Positions 24,679 through 33,741 are shown, numbered from the stretch's first letter. The stretch is DNA of 64,000 bases from Variovorax paradoxus (GCF_000834655.1 NZ_JXQQ01000097.1:1-64000); one strand, 5' to 3'. Notes: a model not told the origin generated them from the sequence alone. Translations and numbers: made by a program.

Positions 24679-26117
24679 TTCACTCCGTGCCTGGCGAAGT
24701 ACGCGCCGAAGATCTCGTCTTCGCTCGGCACCTTCTCCGGAATCGGCCGCGACACGCGCGTGATGTTCAGGTAGTGCCGGTAGTTCATGTTGTCGGAAAA
24801 GTTGTTCTTGCCCCAGGTGCCGCAGCCCATCGAGAGCGAGAAGGGCAGGCCGTTGTCGAAGCTGCCGCCGGTGGCGATGCAGTGCGCCTGGTCGACGATC
24901 ACGCGAGACACCGGGAGCGTGAGGCCCAGCGTCGTTGCGCGTTCCGGCACGGCGCTGTGCAGGCCGACCGAATGGCCCGCACCTTCGTAGGCGTAGATGC
25001 GTTCGACCGTGGCGGCCGCTTCGTCGAAGTCGCGCGCGGCGTAGATGGCGAGCACGGGGCTGAGCTTCTCGCCCGAGAACGGATGGTCGTGGCCCACGCC
25101 GTCTTCGGCCACCATGAGGATGCGCGGGTCGGTGGCCGCGATGGCGAGCCACCCTTCGCGGTTGGCGCCATCGACTTGCGCCGCGCGCTCCGCGATCGTG
25201 CGGGCCGACTGGCCGATGACGGCGGCCGAGAGCTTGCCCTCTGGCCACATCAGAGCCTGGAGCGTGGCCTTCTGCGCAGCGGCGAGCATGACGGCGCCGC
25301 GGTCCTTGAGCGCGGCGAGCATCGAGGCGCGCACCGCATCGACGATTACCAGGCTGTTCTCCGACGAGCAGCTCGTCGCGTTGTCGAAGGTCTTGGAGCG
25401 CACGATGCGCTCGGCCGCGGCATGCACGTCGGCCGTTTCATCGACGATGCCCGCCACGTTGCCTGCGCCCACCCCGAAGGCCGGCGTGCCGCTCGCATAG
25501 GCGGCGCGCACGTTGGCCTGCGAGCCGGTCGCCACCACCAGGTCGCACAGGCGCATGAGCTCGGCCGTCGCCTGCTTGTTGATGGGCAGGGGCAGCAGCT
25601 GCACCAAGTCGCGCGGCGCGCCGATGCGGTCGAACTCCGCGTGGATGAATTCGATGAGCCGCGCCGCCGTCGACCAGCCCTTGGGCGAGGGCGCGACGAT
25701 GACCGCGTTGCGGCCCTTGAGCGCATTGATGATCTTGTTGGCCGGCGTCGCGCCCGGGTTGGTCGACGGCGTGACCGCGCAGACCACGCCCACGGGCCGC
25801 GCGATTTCCACGATGCCGCGCGCCGGGTCTTCGCTGATCACGCCGACCGAGCGCGCGCCGTGTAGGTCGCGCAGCAGGCCGAAGGTCTTGCGATGGTTCT
25901 TGCGGACCTTGTCCTCGACGTTGCCCACGCCGGTGTCGGCCACAGCCAGTTGGGCCAGCTCGCGGTTGCGCGCCGGCTCGACGATGGCCCAGCCGGCCGC
26001 GACGACGGCGGTGTCGACCTGCGCTTGCGACCAGGTCTGGTAGATGCGCTGCGCAGCGCGTGCGCGCGCCACGAGCTCGGCGATGGGGGAAGAGGGCGGT
26101 GAATATTCGATGGTCAT
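24675..26117 (-). CDS. sauS: CoA-acylating aldehyde dehydrogenase, probable sulfoacetaldehyde dehydrogenase
   Basis: 480 residues of the acylating aldehyde dehydrogenase family. VCAVTPSTNPGATPANKIINALKGRNAVI is the nucleotide-binding part. The catalytic Cys is in NATSCSSENSLV (near residue 245), with FDNGLPFSLSMGCGTWGKNN at the C-terminus, as in AdhE-N/EutE-like enzymes. In C. necator, SauS reduces sulfoacetyl-CoA with NADPH to sulfoacetaldehyde, the substrate of Xsc. The pairing with a ligase (ATGA overlap) and an IclR regulator supports this role. The start is the ATG at 26117, downstream of the 89-bp repeat. Confidence 0.82.
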   Translation of the reverse strand: MTIEYSPPSSPIAELVARARAAQRIYQTWSQAQVDTAVVAAGWAIVEPARNRELAQLAVADTGVGNVEDKVRKNHRKTFGLLRDLHGARSVGVISEDPARGIVEIARPVGVVCAVTPSTNPGATPANKIINALKGRNAVIVAPSPKGWSTAARLIEFIHAEFDRIGAPRDLVQLLPLPINKQATAELMRLCDLVVATGSQANVRAAYASGTPAFGVGAGNVAGIVDETADVHAAAERIVRSKTFDNATSCSSENSLVIVDAVRASMLAALKDRGAVMLAAAQKATLQALMWPEGKLSAAVIGQSARTIAERAAQVDGANREGWLAIAATDPRILMVAEDGVGHDHPFSGEKLSPVLAIYAARDFDEAAATVERIYAYEGAGHSVGLHSAVPERATTLGLTLPVSRVIVDQAHCIATGGSFDNGLPFSLSMGCGTWGKNNFSDNMNYRHYLNITRVSRPIPEKVPSEDEIFGAYFARHGVK

Positions 26118-26143
26118 TTCGGCTGTCTCGTGTATTCAGTCGG

Positions 26144-26232
26144 GGAACACCGCGGAACCGGCTTTGCCGGGCCGCAGGTGTTGCCCCCGGTAGGGGGTTG
26201 GAGAAGCGACACGAAGTGCGCGAAGCCTGGGG
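26144..26232. repeat. 89-bp dispersed repeat, copy 2 (inverted)
   Basis: Reverse-complement copy of the element at 12131-12219. It lies between the TctC-type gene and sauS, inside the presumed operon, and abuts the TctC stop codon. Confidence 0.8.
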
Positions 26233-26238
26233 GCGAGT

Positions 26239-27237
26239 TCAATCTACTTTGATGCTGGCTTCCTTGGCGAGCTTCTGCCAGCGCACGAGTTCGGTCGTCA
26301 CGACCTTGCCCAGTTGTTCGGGCGTGCCGCCGACGCCTTCGCTGCCTTGCGCAAGCAGCTTCTCGCGGATCTCCGGTTCCTTCACCACGGTGTTGATCAC
26401 GCGGTTGAGCCTGTCGATGGCGGGCTGCGGCGTCTTCGCGGGCACGAACACGGCATACCACGAGTCCACGTCGAAGTCGGGAATGCCGGCCTCCTGCATC
26501 GTCGGCACATCGGGGAAGGCGGCGCTGCGCTTGGTGGTCGAGACGGCGAGCGCCTTGAGCTTGCCGGCCTTCACGAACTGCGCGGCCGCGGGAATCGACA
26601 CCCACAGCAGCGGCACCTGCCCGCCCATCACGTCGGTCACGGCCGGGCCGCCGCCGCGGTAGGGGATGTGCGTCATCTGCGTGCCGGTGCGCAGCTTGAG
26701 CAACTCGCCGGCCAGGTGCCCGGGCGAGCCGTTGCCCACCGAGGCGAAGGAGATGCTGTCGGGCTTGGCCTTGGCCAGCGCGACCAGCTCTGCCACGGTG
26801 TTCGGCGCGAACTGGTTGTTGGCCACCAGGATCTGCGGCAGCGAGGCGACCAGGCCGACCGGTGCGAAGTCTTTCGCGGTGTCGAAGCTCAGCTTGGTGT
26901 AGATGGCCGGGTTGATGGTGTGCGAGGAGAGCGTAAAGAGCACCGTGTAGCCGTCGGGCGCCGACTTGGCGACGACCTCGGTGCCGATGGAGCCGGCCGC
27001 GCCGCCGCGGTTGTCGATCAGTACCTGCTGGCCGAGCAGCGTGGAAAAGCGCTCCTGCACGATGCGCGCGATCACGTCGGTGCCGCCGCCGGGCGGGTAG
27101 GGAACGACCAGGCGGATCGGCTTGTTGGGGTAGTCGCCGGCGCTCTGCGCCTGCGCCGCGAAAGGCACGGCGAGCGCCGAAAGCATTGCGGCGGCCAGCA
27201 GCCCGGCGCGCAGCCAGGGGGCGGGGAACAGGTTCAT
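26239..27237 (-). CDS. TctC/BugT-type periplasmic solute-binding protein
   Basis: 332 residues. A signal peptide (about 1-31, ending FAAQAQ) is followed by the Bug-family pattern YPNKPIRLVVPYPPGGGTDVIAR, VLIDNRGGAAGSIGTEVVAKS and HIPYRGGGPAVTDVMGG. These are extracytoplasmic receptors for carboxylates in Comamonadaceae and Burkholderiales. No TctAB membrane subunits are nearby. It overlaps the IclR gene by ATGA, so it belongs to the sulfoacetate operon and may bind sulfoacetate (inference). Confidence 0.9.
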   Translation of the reverse strand: MNLFPAPWLRAGLLAAAMLSALAVPFAAQAQSAGDYPNKPIRLVVPYPPGGGTDVIARIVQERFSTLLGQQVLIDNRGGAAGSIGTEVVAKSAPDGYTVLFTLSSHTINPAIYTKLSFDTAKDFAPVGLVASLPQILVANNQFAPNTVAELVALAKAKPDSISFASVGNGSPGHLAGELLKLRTGTQMTHIPYRGGGPAVTDVMGGQVPLLWVSIPAAAQFVKAGKLKALAVSTTKRSAAFPDVPTMQEAGIPDFDVDSWYAVFVPAKTPQPAIDRLNRVINTVVKEPEIREKLLAQGSEGVGGTPEQLGKVVTTELVRWQKLAKEASIKVD

Positions 27238-28028
27238 TCGAGTCTCCTTCTCTTTGTGGTGGATGTCGGCAGCGCGGTCGCGCGGTAGCCCAGCGTCGCG
27301 CTCGCGTCGCGCGCGCAGGCCACGAGGCGGTCGGCGAGGCCGCGTGCCTGCGTGCGCGCGAAGCGGATCGAGGGCACGCTCATGCCGACGGCCGCGACCG
27401 CCTCGCCGCGTGCGTTGAACACGGGCACGCCGAGGCCGCAGACGCCCAGGCGCCATTCCTCGCGGTTTTCGGCGTAGCCGCGGGCGCGCGTGCGTTCGAG
27501 TTCGAGAAGGAGCGCATCGAAGTCGGTGATGCTGTTTTTCGTGTGGGCGGCCAGCGTGCCCAGGCGCTCGTGCAATGCGGGCACGCTGGGCGTCGCCGCG
27601 GCCAGCAGCGCCTTGCCCGACGCCACGCAGTAGGCCGCGGCACGGCCGCCTATGCGCGAATAGGCGGCCACGGGCAGGGGGCTGTCGAACTTGTCGAGGT
27701 AGACGATCTCTGCGCCGTCGAGCACCGCCAGGTGGATGGTCTCGCCCGTCTGCTGCGCGAGCGCGGCGAGGTGCGGCCGCAGCAGCGCGCCGACGTCGGC
27801 CGCATCGGCCACCAGCGCACCGAGCTCGAAGAGGCGCAGGCTCGGCCGGTAGGCGCTGGTGTCCGGGTCCTGCACAGCCCAGCCGCAATCGACCAGCGTC
27901 TGCAGCGTGCGGTGCGCGTTGCTGCGCGCCATGCCGAACGCCTGGGCCAGGTCGGTGACGCGGCAGGGGCGTTGCTGGCGCGTCATCCATTCGATGGCGG
28001 CGAGGCCTTTGGCGAGCGTGGAATCCAT
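27234..28028 (-). CDS. sauR: IclR-family regulator of the sulfoacetate operon (SauR-like)
   Basis: 264 residues with the HTH RVTDLAQAFGMARSNAHRTLQTL near residues 25-47 and an IclR effector domain (GETIHLAVLDGAEIVYLDKF, AYCVASGKALLAA, GVCGLGVPVFNARG). It is the first gene of the operon with tctC-like, sauS, sauT and tauE/safE genes, the same company as sauR in C. necator. The start at 28028 is chosen because two 17-bp GTTCC-N7-GGAAC palindromes lie 16 and 36 nt upstream, which suggests autoregulation. Confidence 0.82.
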   Translation of the reverse strand: MDSTLAKGLAAIEWMTRQQRPCRVTDLAQAFGMARSNAHRTLQTLVDCGWAVQDPDTSAYRPSLRLFELGALVADAADVGALLRPHLAALAQQTGETIHLAVLDGAEIVYLDKFDSPLPVAAYSRIGGRAAAYCVASGKALLAAATPSVPALHERLGTLAAHTKNSITDFDALLLELERTRARGYAENREEWRLGVCGLGVPVFNARGEAVAAVGMSVPSIRFARTQARGLADRLVACARDASATLGYRATALPTSTTKRRRLE

Positions 28029-28043
28029 GAGGCTTTCGATTGC

Positions 28044-28080
28044 GTTCCAAATATTGGAACGCCGTTCCCGGATGTGGAAC
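28044..28080. promoter_or_regulatory. two tandem GTTCC-N7-GGAAC operators
   Basis: Two 17-bp palindromes at 28044-28060 (perfect 7-nt arms, GTTCCAA/TTGGAAC) and 28064-28080 (5-nt arms). Their centres are 20 bp apart, about two helical turns, which suits two regulator dimers on the same DNA face. They lie just upstream of the IclR gene ending at 28028. Confidence 0.65.
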
Positions 28081-28165
28081 TCAATGTAAGAACCACCGGT
28101 CCCCTTTGTCAATCAGGGACTTGGATGTAATCCAAAACACCTCAGCTTCGGCCTCGGCCTTTGCT

Positions 28166-29905
28166 TCAGCGTCGGTGACGCCCCGCCATGAGGTCGATCA
28201 CCTCGCGAAAGATGGTGTTGCCGGTGGAGGTGGCCAGGTCGAGCACGTGGCTGCGGCTGTAGTAGGGGCTCAGGTCGAGCCCGACGCCGATGCCTGCGAC
28301 TTCGATGTCGCCGCGCTGCTCCTGGCGCGCCACCACGTCGCGCAGGTGGTGGTCCAGGTAGTGCGCGTCGTTGGCCAGGTGGGTGGCGCTGTCCATCGGC
28401 GAGCCGTCGGAAATCACCAGCAGCAGCTTGCGCGCTTCGGGGCGCTCGCGCAGGCGCTGGCAGGCCCAGTCGACCGCCTCGCCGTCGATGCCTTCGCGGA
28501 ACAGGTCGGCCTTGAGCAGCGCAGCCATCGCGGGGCGCGCGCGCCGCCACGGCGTGGCCGCGGCCTTGAAGACGAGGTGGCTGCGCTCGTTGAGGCGCCC
28601 GGGGTGCAGCGGCTTGCCCGCGCGCACCCATTCGCGCTGCGGCCGGCCGCCGGTCCATGCGCCCGTGGTGAAGCCCAGCACCTCGCTGGTCACACCGGCC
28701 TGTTCGAGCGCGCGCGCGAACACGTCGACCATCATCGCGACCGATTCGGCGTGCTCCTTCATCGAGCCCGAGCAGTCGATGAGAAAAGTCACCATGCAGT
28801 CGGCCACCGGCTCCATGCGCTCGGTGCGGAACAGGCGCCGCTCGGTCGGCGAGGCCACGAGCTGCGCGAGCCGGCGCCCGTCGATGAGCCCTTCTTCCTG
28901 CCCGCCGTCCCAGCCGTCGCGCGTGGGGTCGGCGAGCAGCGCGCGCAGTTCGCGCGCGAGGCGCGCGATGTTCACGCCCTGGGCGGCGATGCGGCGGTCG
29001 AGTTTTTCGCGGTGGTCGGCGAGCACTTCCTTGCGCGCGAGCGTGGCCGCGTCGTGCTCGCGGTCGTAGGCGGTGGTGAAGACGCGGTAGGCGCCGCCCG
29101 CCTCGTCAATCACCGCGCTGCGGCCCGACTCGGCGGTGGTGAAGCGCTCGACGATCTCGCGGTCCATGTCGGCCACGAGCATGAACACGCTGCGCTTGTC
29201 GTCCACGTGCGGGTCGCGCGCGTCGGTGCTTTCTTCGCCGGCCTCGTGCAGCATCGCCGCAACGGTGCGCGCGATGGCCAGGGCATGCACGGCGTAGGCG
29301 GCCTGGTCGGCGCGGTCGCGGCGCAGCCCCGCAAGCGCATGGCCGATGAGCGGGGCGAGGTGGAAGCGCGTGGCCTCCAGCATGTCTTCGGTTTCTTCCA
29401 CCACCTGCTGGCCGCTCACGCGCGCACGGCAGATCTGCGCAACCGCATAGAGCAGCAGGCCGCGGGCGGTGTCGGTCAGGCCCGAATGGTGGAAGGCGAG
29501 CGACCACTGTTCGTGGCGGTGCCGCAGGTTCCGGCGCATGCCGGCCATGACCTCGGGCGCGAGCGCTTCGACGCGGAACTGCTCGAGCATCTCGAACAGC
29601 ATGCGCTCGACCGGCTCCTCGGGGCGAAGGCTTTCATGCAATGCCGCATCGGACACGGTGAGCCGCAAAGCCAGCCCGTCGGCCACGCCGCGGAACGAGA
29701 CGAAGTCGTCGGTCTCGGCCGAGGGATGCAGGTGCGGCGCGAACCACGGCAGCGCCACGCGCCCACGGTGCAGGCGCTTGCCGCGAAAGTGCAGGTCGCG
29801 CTCGCCGCTGAACGCGCGCACCACGCCCGCGCAGAGTTCGGCGACCTGCTCCTCCTGCCGCACGCGGCGCTGCATCGCGCTCGCGGATGCAGGCGTGTCG
29901 GTCAT
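28166..29905 (-). CDS. CobT-like protein with VWA domain
   Basis: 579 residues of the CobT family. The helical N-terminal part includes RLHRGRVALPW and DEFVSFRG-like positions; the C-terminal von Willebrand A domain has the metal site FLIDCSGSMKEH (near residue 375) and VISDGSPMDSAT. CobT works with the AAA protein CobS and CobN in aerobic cobaltochelatase, but no cobN or other cobalamin gene is in the window. The gene overlaps the CobS-like gene by ATGA. In this setting the pair may be a MoxR/VWA-type chaperone for a metalloenzyme (inference). Confidence 0.8.
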   Translation of the reverse strand: MTDTPASASAMQRRVRQEEQVAELCAGVVRAFSGERDLHFRGKRLHRGRVALPWFAPHLHPSAETDDFVSFRGVADGLALRLTVSDAALHESLRPEEPVERMLFEMLEQFRVEALAPEVMAGMRRNLRHRHEQWSLAFHHSGLTDTARGLLLYAVAQICRARVSGQQVVEETEDMLEATRFHLAPLIGHALAGLRRDRADQAAYAVHALAIARTVAAMLHEAGEESTDARDPHVDDKRSVFMLVADMDREIVERFTTAESGRSAVIDEAGGAYRVFTTAYDREHDAATLARKEVLADHREKLDRRIAAQGVNIARLARELRALLADPTRDGWDGGQEEGLIDGRRLAQLVASPTERRLFRTERMEPVADCMVTFLIDCSGSMKEHAESVAMMVDVFARALEQAGVTSEVLGFTTGAWTGGRPQREWVRAGKPLHPGRLNERSHLVFKAAATPWRRARPAMAALLKADLFREGIDGEAVDWACQRLRERPEARKLLLVISDGSPMDSATHLANDAHYLDHHLRDVVARQEQRGDIEVAGIGVGLDLSPYYSRSHVLDLATSTGNTIFREVIDLMAGRHRR

Positions 29906-30894
29906 TCGCCCGAACCCGACGACAGCTGGTGCGACTCCTTCAGTTCCCGGTCGAAGCAGCGCTGGAAGTACTCGGCCACGAGCGGCCGCTCGGCGTCGTC
30001 GCACTTGTTGACGAACGAGAGGCGGAACGCGAGTGCCGGGTCCTTGAAGATCTCGACGTTCTCGGCCCAGGTGATGACGGTGCGCGGCGACATCAGCGTG
30101 GAAAGGTCGCCCGCCGCGAAACCTTTGCGCGTGAGATCGGCCACGGCCACCATCGATGCGACTAGCTTGCGGCCCGCATCGTCGGCGAGCGAGGGCACGC
30201 GCGCCTGCACGATCGCGATTTCCTCATCGGCCGGCAGGTAGTTGAGCGAGGCGACGATGTTCCAGCGGTCGATCTGCGCATGGTTGAGCCGCTGCGCGCC
30301 GTGGTAGAGGCCGTTGAGGTTGCCCAGGCCCACCGTGTTGGCGGTGGCGAACAAACGAAAGTACGGGTGCGGCCGCAGCACCTTGTTCTGGTCCATCAGC
30401 GTGAACTTGCCGTCGCGCTCCAGGATGCGCTGGATGACGAACATCACGTCGGGCCGGCCCGCGTCGTACTCGTCGAAGATCAAGGCCACCGGCCGCTGCA
30501 GCGACCACGGCACGATGCCTTCCTGGAACTCGGTGACCTGCTGGCCTTCGCGCAGCACCACCGCGTCCTTGCCCACGAGGTCGAGGCGGCTGATGTGGCC
30601 GTCCAGGTTCAGGCGCACGCAGGGCCAGTTCAGGCGCGCGGCCACCTGCTCGATGTGTGTCGACTTGCCGGTGCCGTGCAGGCCCTGCACCATCACCCGC
30701 CGGTCGCGCGTGAAGCCCGCGAGGATCGCCAGCGTCACGTCGGAGTTGAAGCGGTAGACCGCGTCGACCTCGGGCACGTGGTCATCGAGTCCCTCGCAAT
30801 GGCTGAAGGCCGGCACCAGCAGGTCGGTGTCGATGCCGAACACCTCGCGCACGCTCAGCATCCGGTCGGGTCGCAGGTCTGCGGTATCGGTCAC
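29902..30894 (-). CDS. CobS-like AAA+ ATPase
   Basis: 330 residues, MoxR/CobS type. The N-terminus MLSVREVFGIDTDLLVPAFS is characteristic of CobS. Walker A is GLHGTGKST, Walker B is ALIFDEYDAG, and sensor 1 is LFATANTVG. A GTG start at 30894 is preferred: it gives the usual CobS N-terminus and length, and an ATG would fall inside the conserved start. It lies 23 nt after the IclR gene (30918-31736) and overlaps the CobT-like gene, forming a three-gene operon. Partner metal or enzyme unknown. Confidence 0.85.
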   Translation of the reverse strand: MTDTADLRPDRMLSVREVFGIDTDLLVPAFSHCEGLDDHVPEVDAVYRFNSDVTLAILAGFTRDRRVMVQGLHGTGKSTHIEQVAARLNWPCVRLNLDGHISRLDLVGKDAVVLREGQQVTEFQEGIVPWSLQRPVALIFDEYDAGRPDVMFVIQRILERDGKFTLMDQNKVLRPHPYFRLFATANTVGLGNLNGLYHGAQRLNHAQIDRWNIVASLNYLPADEEIAIVQARVPSLADDAGRKLVASMVAVADLTRKGFAAGDLSTLMSPRTVITWAENVEIFKDPALAFRLSFVNKCDDAERPLVAEYFQRCFDRELKESHQLSSGSGE

Positions 30895-30917
30895 GGTGGG
30901 CTTTCGTTGAAGGGGAG

Positions 30918-31736
30918 TCAGGCCGAGGCGCGGTCGGTGCCCGCGTCGGCGTCGATGCGGCCGAGTGCGAGTGCGGCGCGTTGAAGTGCGGGCAGCAGCG
31001 TCTTGGCCTTCGCCGCGTCGAGCCGCATGATCGGCGCCTGCACCGCGATGCAGAGGTTGGAAGGTGCTTCGTCGCCCGAAGGCACCAGCGCGGCGATGCA
31101 CAGCAGGCCGGGCAGAAACTCCTCGTTGTCGATCGCAAAGCCGTCCTTGCGCACTCGCTGCACTTCCTTCTCGAGCGCCTCTGCATCGGTCAGCGTCTTG
31201 GGCGTGTAGGTTTCGAGCGGCGCGTTGGACAGCAGCCGGCGGCGCTGCGCCGCGCTCATCTGCGAGAGAAAGATCTTGCCGCTCGCCGAACAATGCACCG
31301 GCACGCGCGAACCCGGATGCAGGTAGAAGCGTAGCGGCGCGGCGGTCTCCACGCGGTCGAGGTACACGACCTCGCTGCCCGAGAGCGAGGTGAGGTTGCA
31401 GCTCTCGCCGATTTCCTCGACCAGTTGGCGCAGCACCGTGTGGCGCGCGCCGTGCAGGCTGTCGTTGAAGAGCAGGTTCTCCGACAGGCGCCGCAGCCGC
31501 GTGCCGATGCCGTAGTGGCGCCCGTCGCCTTCGCGTTGCAGGAGCCCCGCGCCCTCGAGCTGCTGCAGCATGCGGTGCAGCGTGGGCTTGGGCATGCCGG
31601 TTTCTTCGACCAGGCCCTGCAGCGAGTAGCGCTGGTCTTTCGCGGCCATGACTTCGAGCAGTCCGAAGAGGCGCATGGTGGGCGTGTCGCCCGCCGGCTC
31701 GGACGCTTCGGGGATGGGGCCTTTGACGATCTTCAT
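30918..31736 (-). CDS. IclR-family regulator divergent from xsc
   Basis: 272 residues. The HTH YSLQGLVEETGMPKPTLHRMLQQL lies near 38-60. The effector domain shows GESCNLTSLSGSEVVYLDRV, VHCSASGKIFLSQ and NEEFLPGLLCIAALV. It is the first gene of the operon with the CobS/CobT-like genes and is divergent from xsc across 181 nt holding AT-rich inverted repeats. It probably controls both directions in response to a sulfonate or to acetyl phosphate (inference). Confidence 0.87.
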   Translation of the reverse strand: MKIVKGPIPEASEPAGDTPTMRLFGLLEVMAAKDQRYSLQGLVEETGMPKPTLHRMLQQLEGAGLLQREGDGRHYGIGTRLRRLSENLLFNDSLHGARHTVLRQLVEEIGESCNLTSLSGSEVVYLDRVETAAPLRFYLHPGSRVPVHCSASGKIFLSQMSAAQRRRLLSNAPLETYTPKTLTDAEALEKEVQRVRKDGFAIDNEEFLPGLLCIAALVPSGDEAPSNLCIAVQAPIMRLDAAKAKTLLPALQRAALALGRIDADAGTDRASA

Positions 31737-31754
31737 GCGGCGGATCATAGTTGT

Positions 31755-31793
31755 TTTACAAAAAACAAGACAAGGCGTACCGATTTTTGTAAA
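31755..31793. promoter_or_regulatory. inverted repeat in the xsc divergent promoter region
   Basis: The arms TTTACAAAAA (31755-31764) and TTTTTGTAAA (31784-31793) are perfectly complementary, with centres 29 bp apart. The region stands out as AT-rich within GC-rich DNA. Likely operator for the adjacent IclR protein, or the two promoter -10 areas. Confidence 0.5.
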
Positions 31794-31917
31794 TTGTTTG
31801 ACGTCGAGGTGTTGCCGGCCTATATTCCGCCGGAAAGAAATTCGGAACAAGCGGTTCCGACTTTCGAGTTGCAGCATCCCGCCCGATCCCGCCTCATTTC
31901 CATCAGGAGACGCTTCC

Positions 31918-33741
31918 ATGAGCCAGAAGAAACCCACTGCACCTGCCCGCGAAGCCGTCACCGGCGTGCAGAAGATGACGCCCTCCGAGGCCTTCGTCGA
32001 GACCATGGTCGCCAACGGCGTGACCGACATCTTCGGCATCATGGGCTCGGCCTTCATGGACGCGATGGACATCTTCGCGCCCGCCGGCATCCGCCTGATT
32101 CCGGTGGTGCACGAGCAGGGCGGTGCCCATATGGCCGACGGCTATGCGCGCGTGTCGGGCCGCCATGGCCTCGTGATCGGGCAGAACGGCCCCGGCATCA
32201 GCAACTGCGTGACGGCGATCGCGGCCGCCTACTGGGCGCACAGCCCGGTCGTGATGATCACGCCCGAGACCGGCACCATGGGCATGGGCCTGGGCGGCTT
32301 CCAGGAGGCCAACCAGCTGCCGATGTTCCAGGAGTTCACCAAGTACCAGGGCCACGTGAACAACCCCAAGCGCATGGCCGAATACACGGCGCGCTGCTTC
32401 GATCGCGCCATTTCCGAGATGGGCCCGACGCAACTCAACATTCCGCGCGATTACTTCTACGGCGAGATCACGGTCGAGATCCCCAAGCCGATGCGCGTGG
32501 AGCGCGGCGCGGGCGGCGAGAACAGCCTGAACGCCGCAGTCGAACTGCTGGCCTCGGCCAAGTTCCCGGTGATCCTCTCGGGCGGCGGCGTGGTGATGGG
32601 CGATGCGGTCGAAGAGTGCAAGGCCTTGGCCGAGCGCCTCGGCGCCCCGGTCGCCAACGGCTACCTGCGCAACGACTCGTTCCCTGCGAGCCACCCGCTA
32701 GCCGCCGGCCCGCTGGGCTACCAAGGCTCGAAGGCCGCGATGAAGCTCATCGCGCAGGCCGACGTGGTGCTCGCGCTCGGCTCGCGCATGGGCCCGTTCG
32801 GCACGCTGCCGCAGCACGGCATGGACTACTGGCCCAAGGACGCGAAGATCATCCAGGTCGAGGCCGACCACACCAACCTCGGCCTGGTGAAGAAGATCAC
32901 CGTCGGAATCCACGGCGATGCCAAGGCCACCGCCAAGGAACTGCTCAAGCGCCTGCAAGGCAAGACGCTGGCCTGCGACGCCACCAAGGCCGAGCGCGCC
33001 GACAAGATCAAGGCCGAGAAGGCCGCCTGGGAAAAGGAGCTCGACGAGTGGACGCATGAACGCGACCAGTACAGCCTCGACGCCATCGAGGAAACCAAGG
33101 GCGAGAAGACGCCTACCGGCGGCAGCTACCTGCACCCGCGCCAGGTGCTGCGCGAACTGGAGAAGGCCATGCCGCCGCGCGTGATGGTCTCCACCGACAT
33201 CGGCAACATTAACGCCATCGCCAACAGCTACCTGCGCTTCGAGGAACCGCGCAGCTTCTTCGCGCCGATGAGCTTCGGCAACTGCGGCTACTCGCTGCCC
33301 ACGATGATCGGTGCCAAGTGCGCCGCGCCCGATCGCCCGGCCGTGGCCTATGCCGGCGACGGCGCCTGGGGCATGAGCATGTCGGAAATCATGACGGCGG
33401 TGCGCCACGACATTCCGGTCACGGCCGTGGTCTTCCACAACCGCCAGTGGGGCGCGGAGAAGAAGAACCAGGTCGACTTCTACAATCGCCGCTTCGTCGC
33501 GGGCGAGCTCGAGAGCGAGAGCTTCGCGGGCATCGCCAAGGCCATGGGCGCAGAGGGCATCGTGGTCGACAAGCTCGAGGACGTGGGCCCCGCGCTCAAG
33601 AAGGCCATCGACATGCAGATGAACGAAGGCAAGACCTGCGTGATCGAGATCATGTGCACCCGCGAGCTGGGCGACCCGTTCCGCCGCGATGCGCTCTCCA
33701 AGCCGGTGCGCTTCCTGGACAAGTACAAGGACTACGTCTGA
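31918..33741 (+). CDS. xsc: sulfoacetaldehyde acetyltransferase
   Basis: 607 residues. This ThDP-dependent enzyme converts sulfoacetaldehyde + phosphate to acetyl phosphate + sulfite. It is recognised with high confidence from Xsc-specific blocks: GIMGSAFMDAMDIFAPAGIR, GQNGPGISNCVTAIAAAYWA, ETGTMGMGLGGFQEANQLP and HPRQVLRELEKAMP. The ThDP/Mg site is GDGAWGMSMSE followed by an Asn about 27 residues later (FHNRQWG). It is the central enzyme of taurine, isethionate, sulfoacetate and sulfolactate routes. CAGGAGA precedes the ATG at 31918. The stop overlaps the start of ackA. Confidence 0.97.
   Translation: MSQKKPTAPAREAVTGVQKMTPSEAFVETMVANGVTDIFGIMGSAFMDAMDIFAPAGIRLIPVVHEQGGAHMADGYARVSGRHGLVIGQNGPGISNCVTAIAAAYWAHSPVVMITPETGTMGMGLGGFQEANQLPMFQEFTKYQGHVNNPKRMAEYTARCFDRAISEMGPTQLNIPRDYFYGEITVEIPKPMRVERGAGGENSLNAAVELLASAKFPVILSGGGVVMGDAVEECKALAERLGAPVANGYLRNDSFPASHPLAAGPLGYQGSKAAMKLIAQADVVLALGSRMGPFGTLPQHGMDYWPKDAKIIQVEADHTNLGLVKKITVGIHGDAKATAKELLKRLQGKTLACDATKAERADKIKAEKAAWEKELDEWTHERDQYSLDAIEETKGEKTPTGGSYLHPRQVLRELEKAMPPRVMVSTDIGNINAIANSYLRFEEPRSFFAPMSFGNCGYSLPTMIGAKCAAPDRPAVAYAGDGAWGMSMSEIMTAVRHDIPVTAVVFHNRQWGAEKKNQVDFYNRRFVAGELESESFAGIAKAMGAEGIVVDKLEDVGPALKKAIDMQMNEGKTCVIEIMCTRELGDPFRRDALSKPVRFLDKYKDYV

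Noticed and set aside
28166..30894. A cobalamin biosynthesis cluster
   Set aside because: Only CobS/CobT-like genes are present, with no cobN or other cob gene and no B12 riboswitch that I could see.
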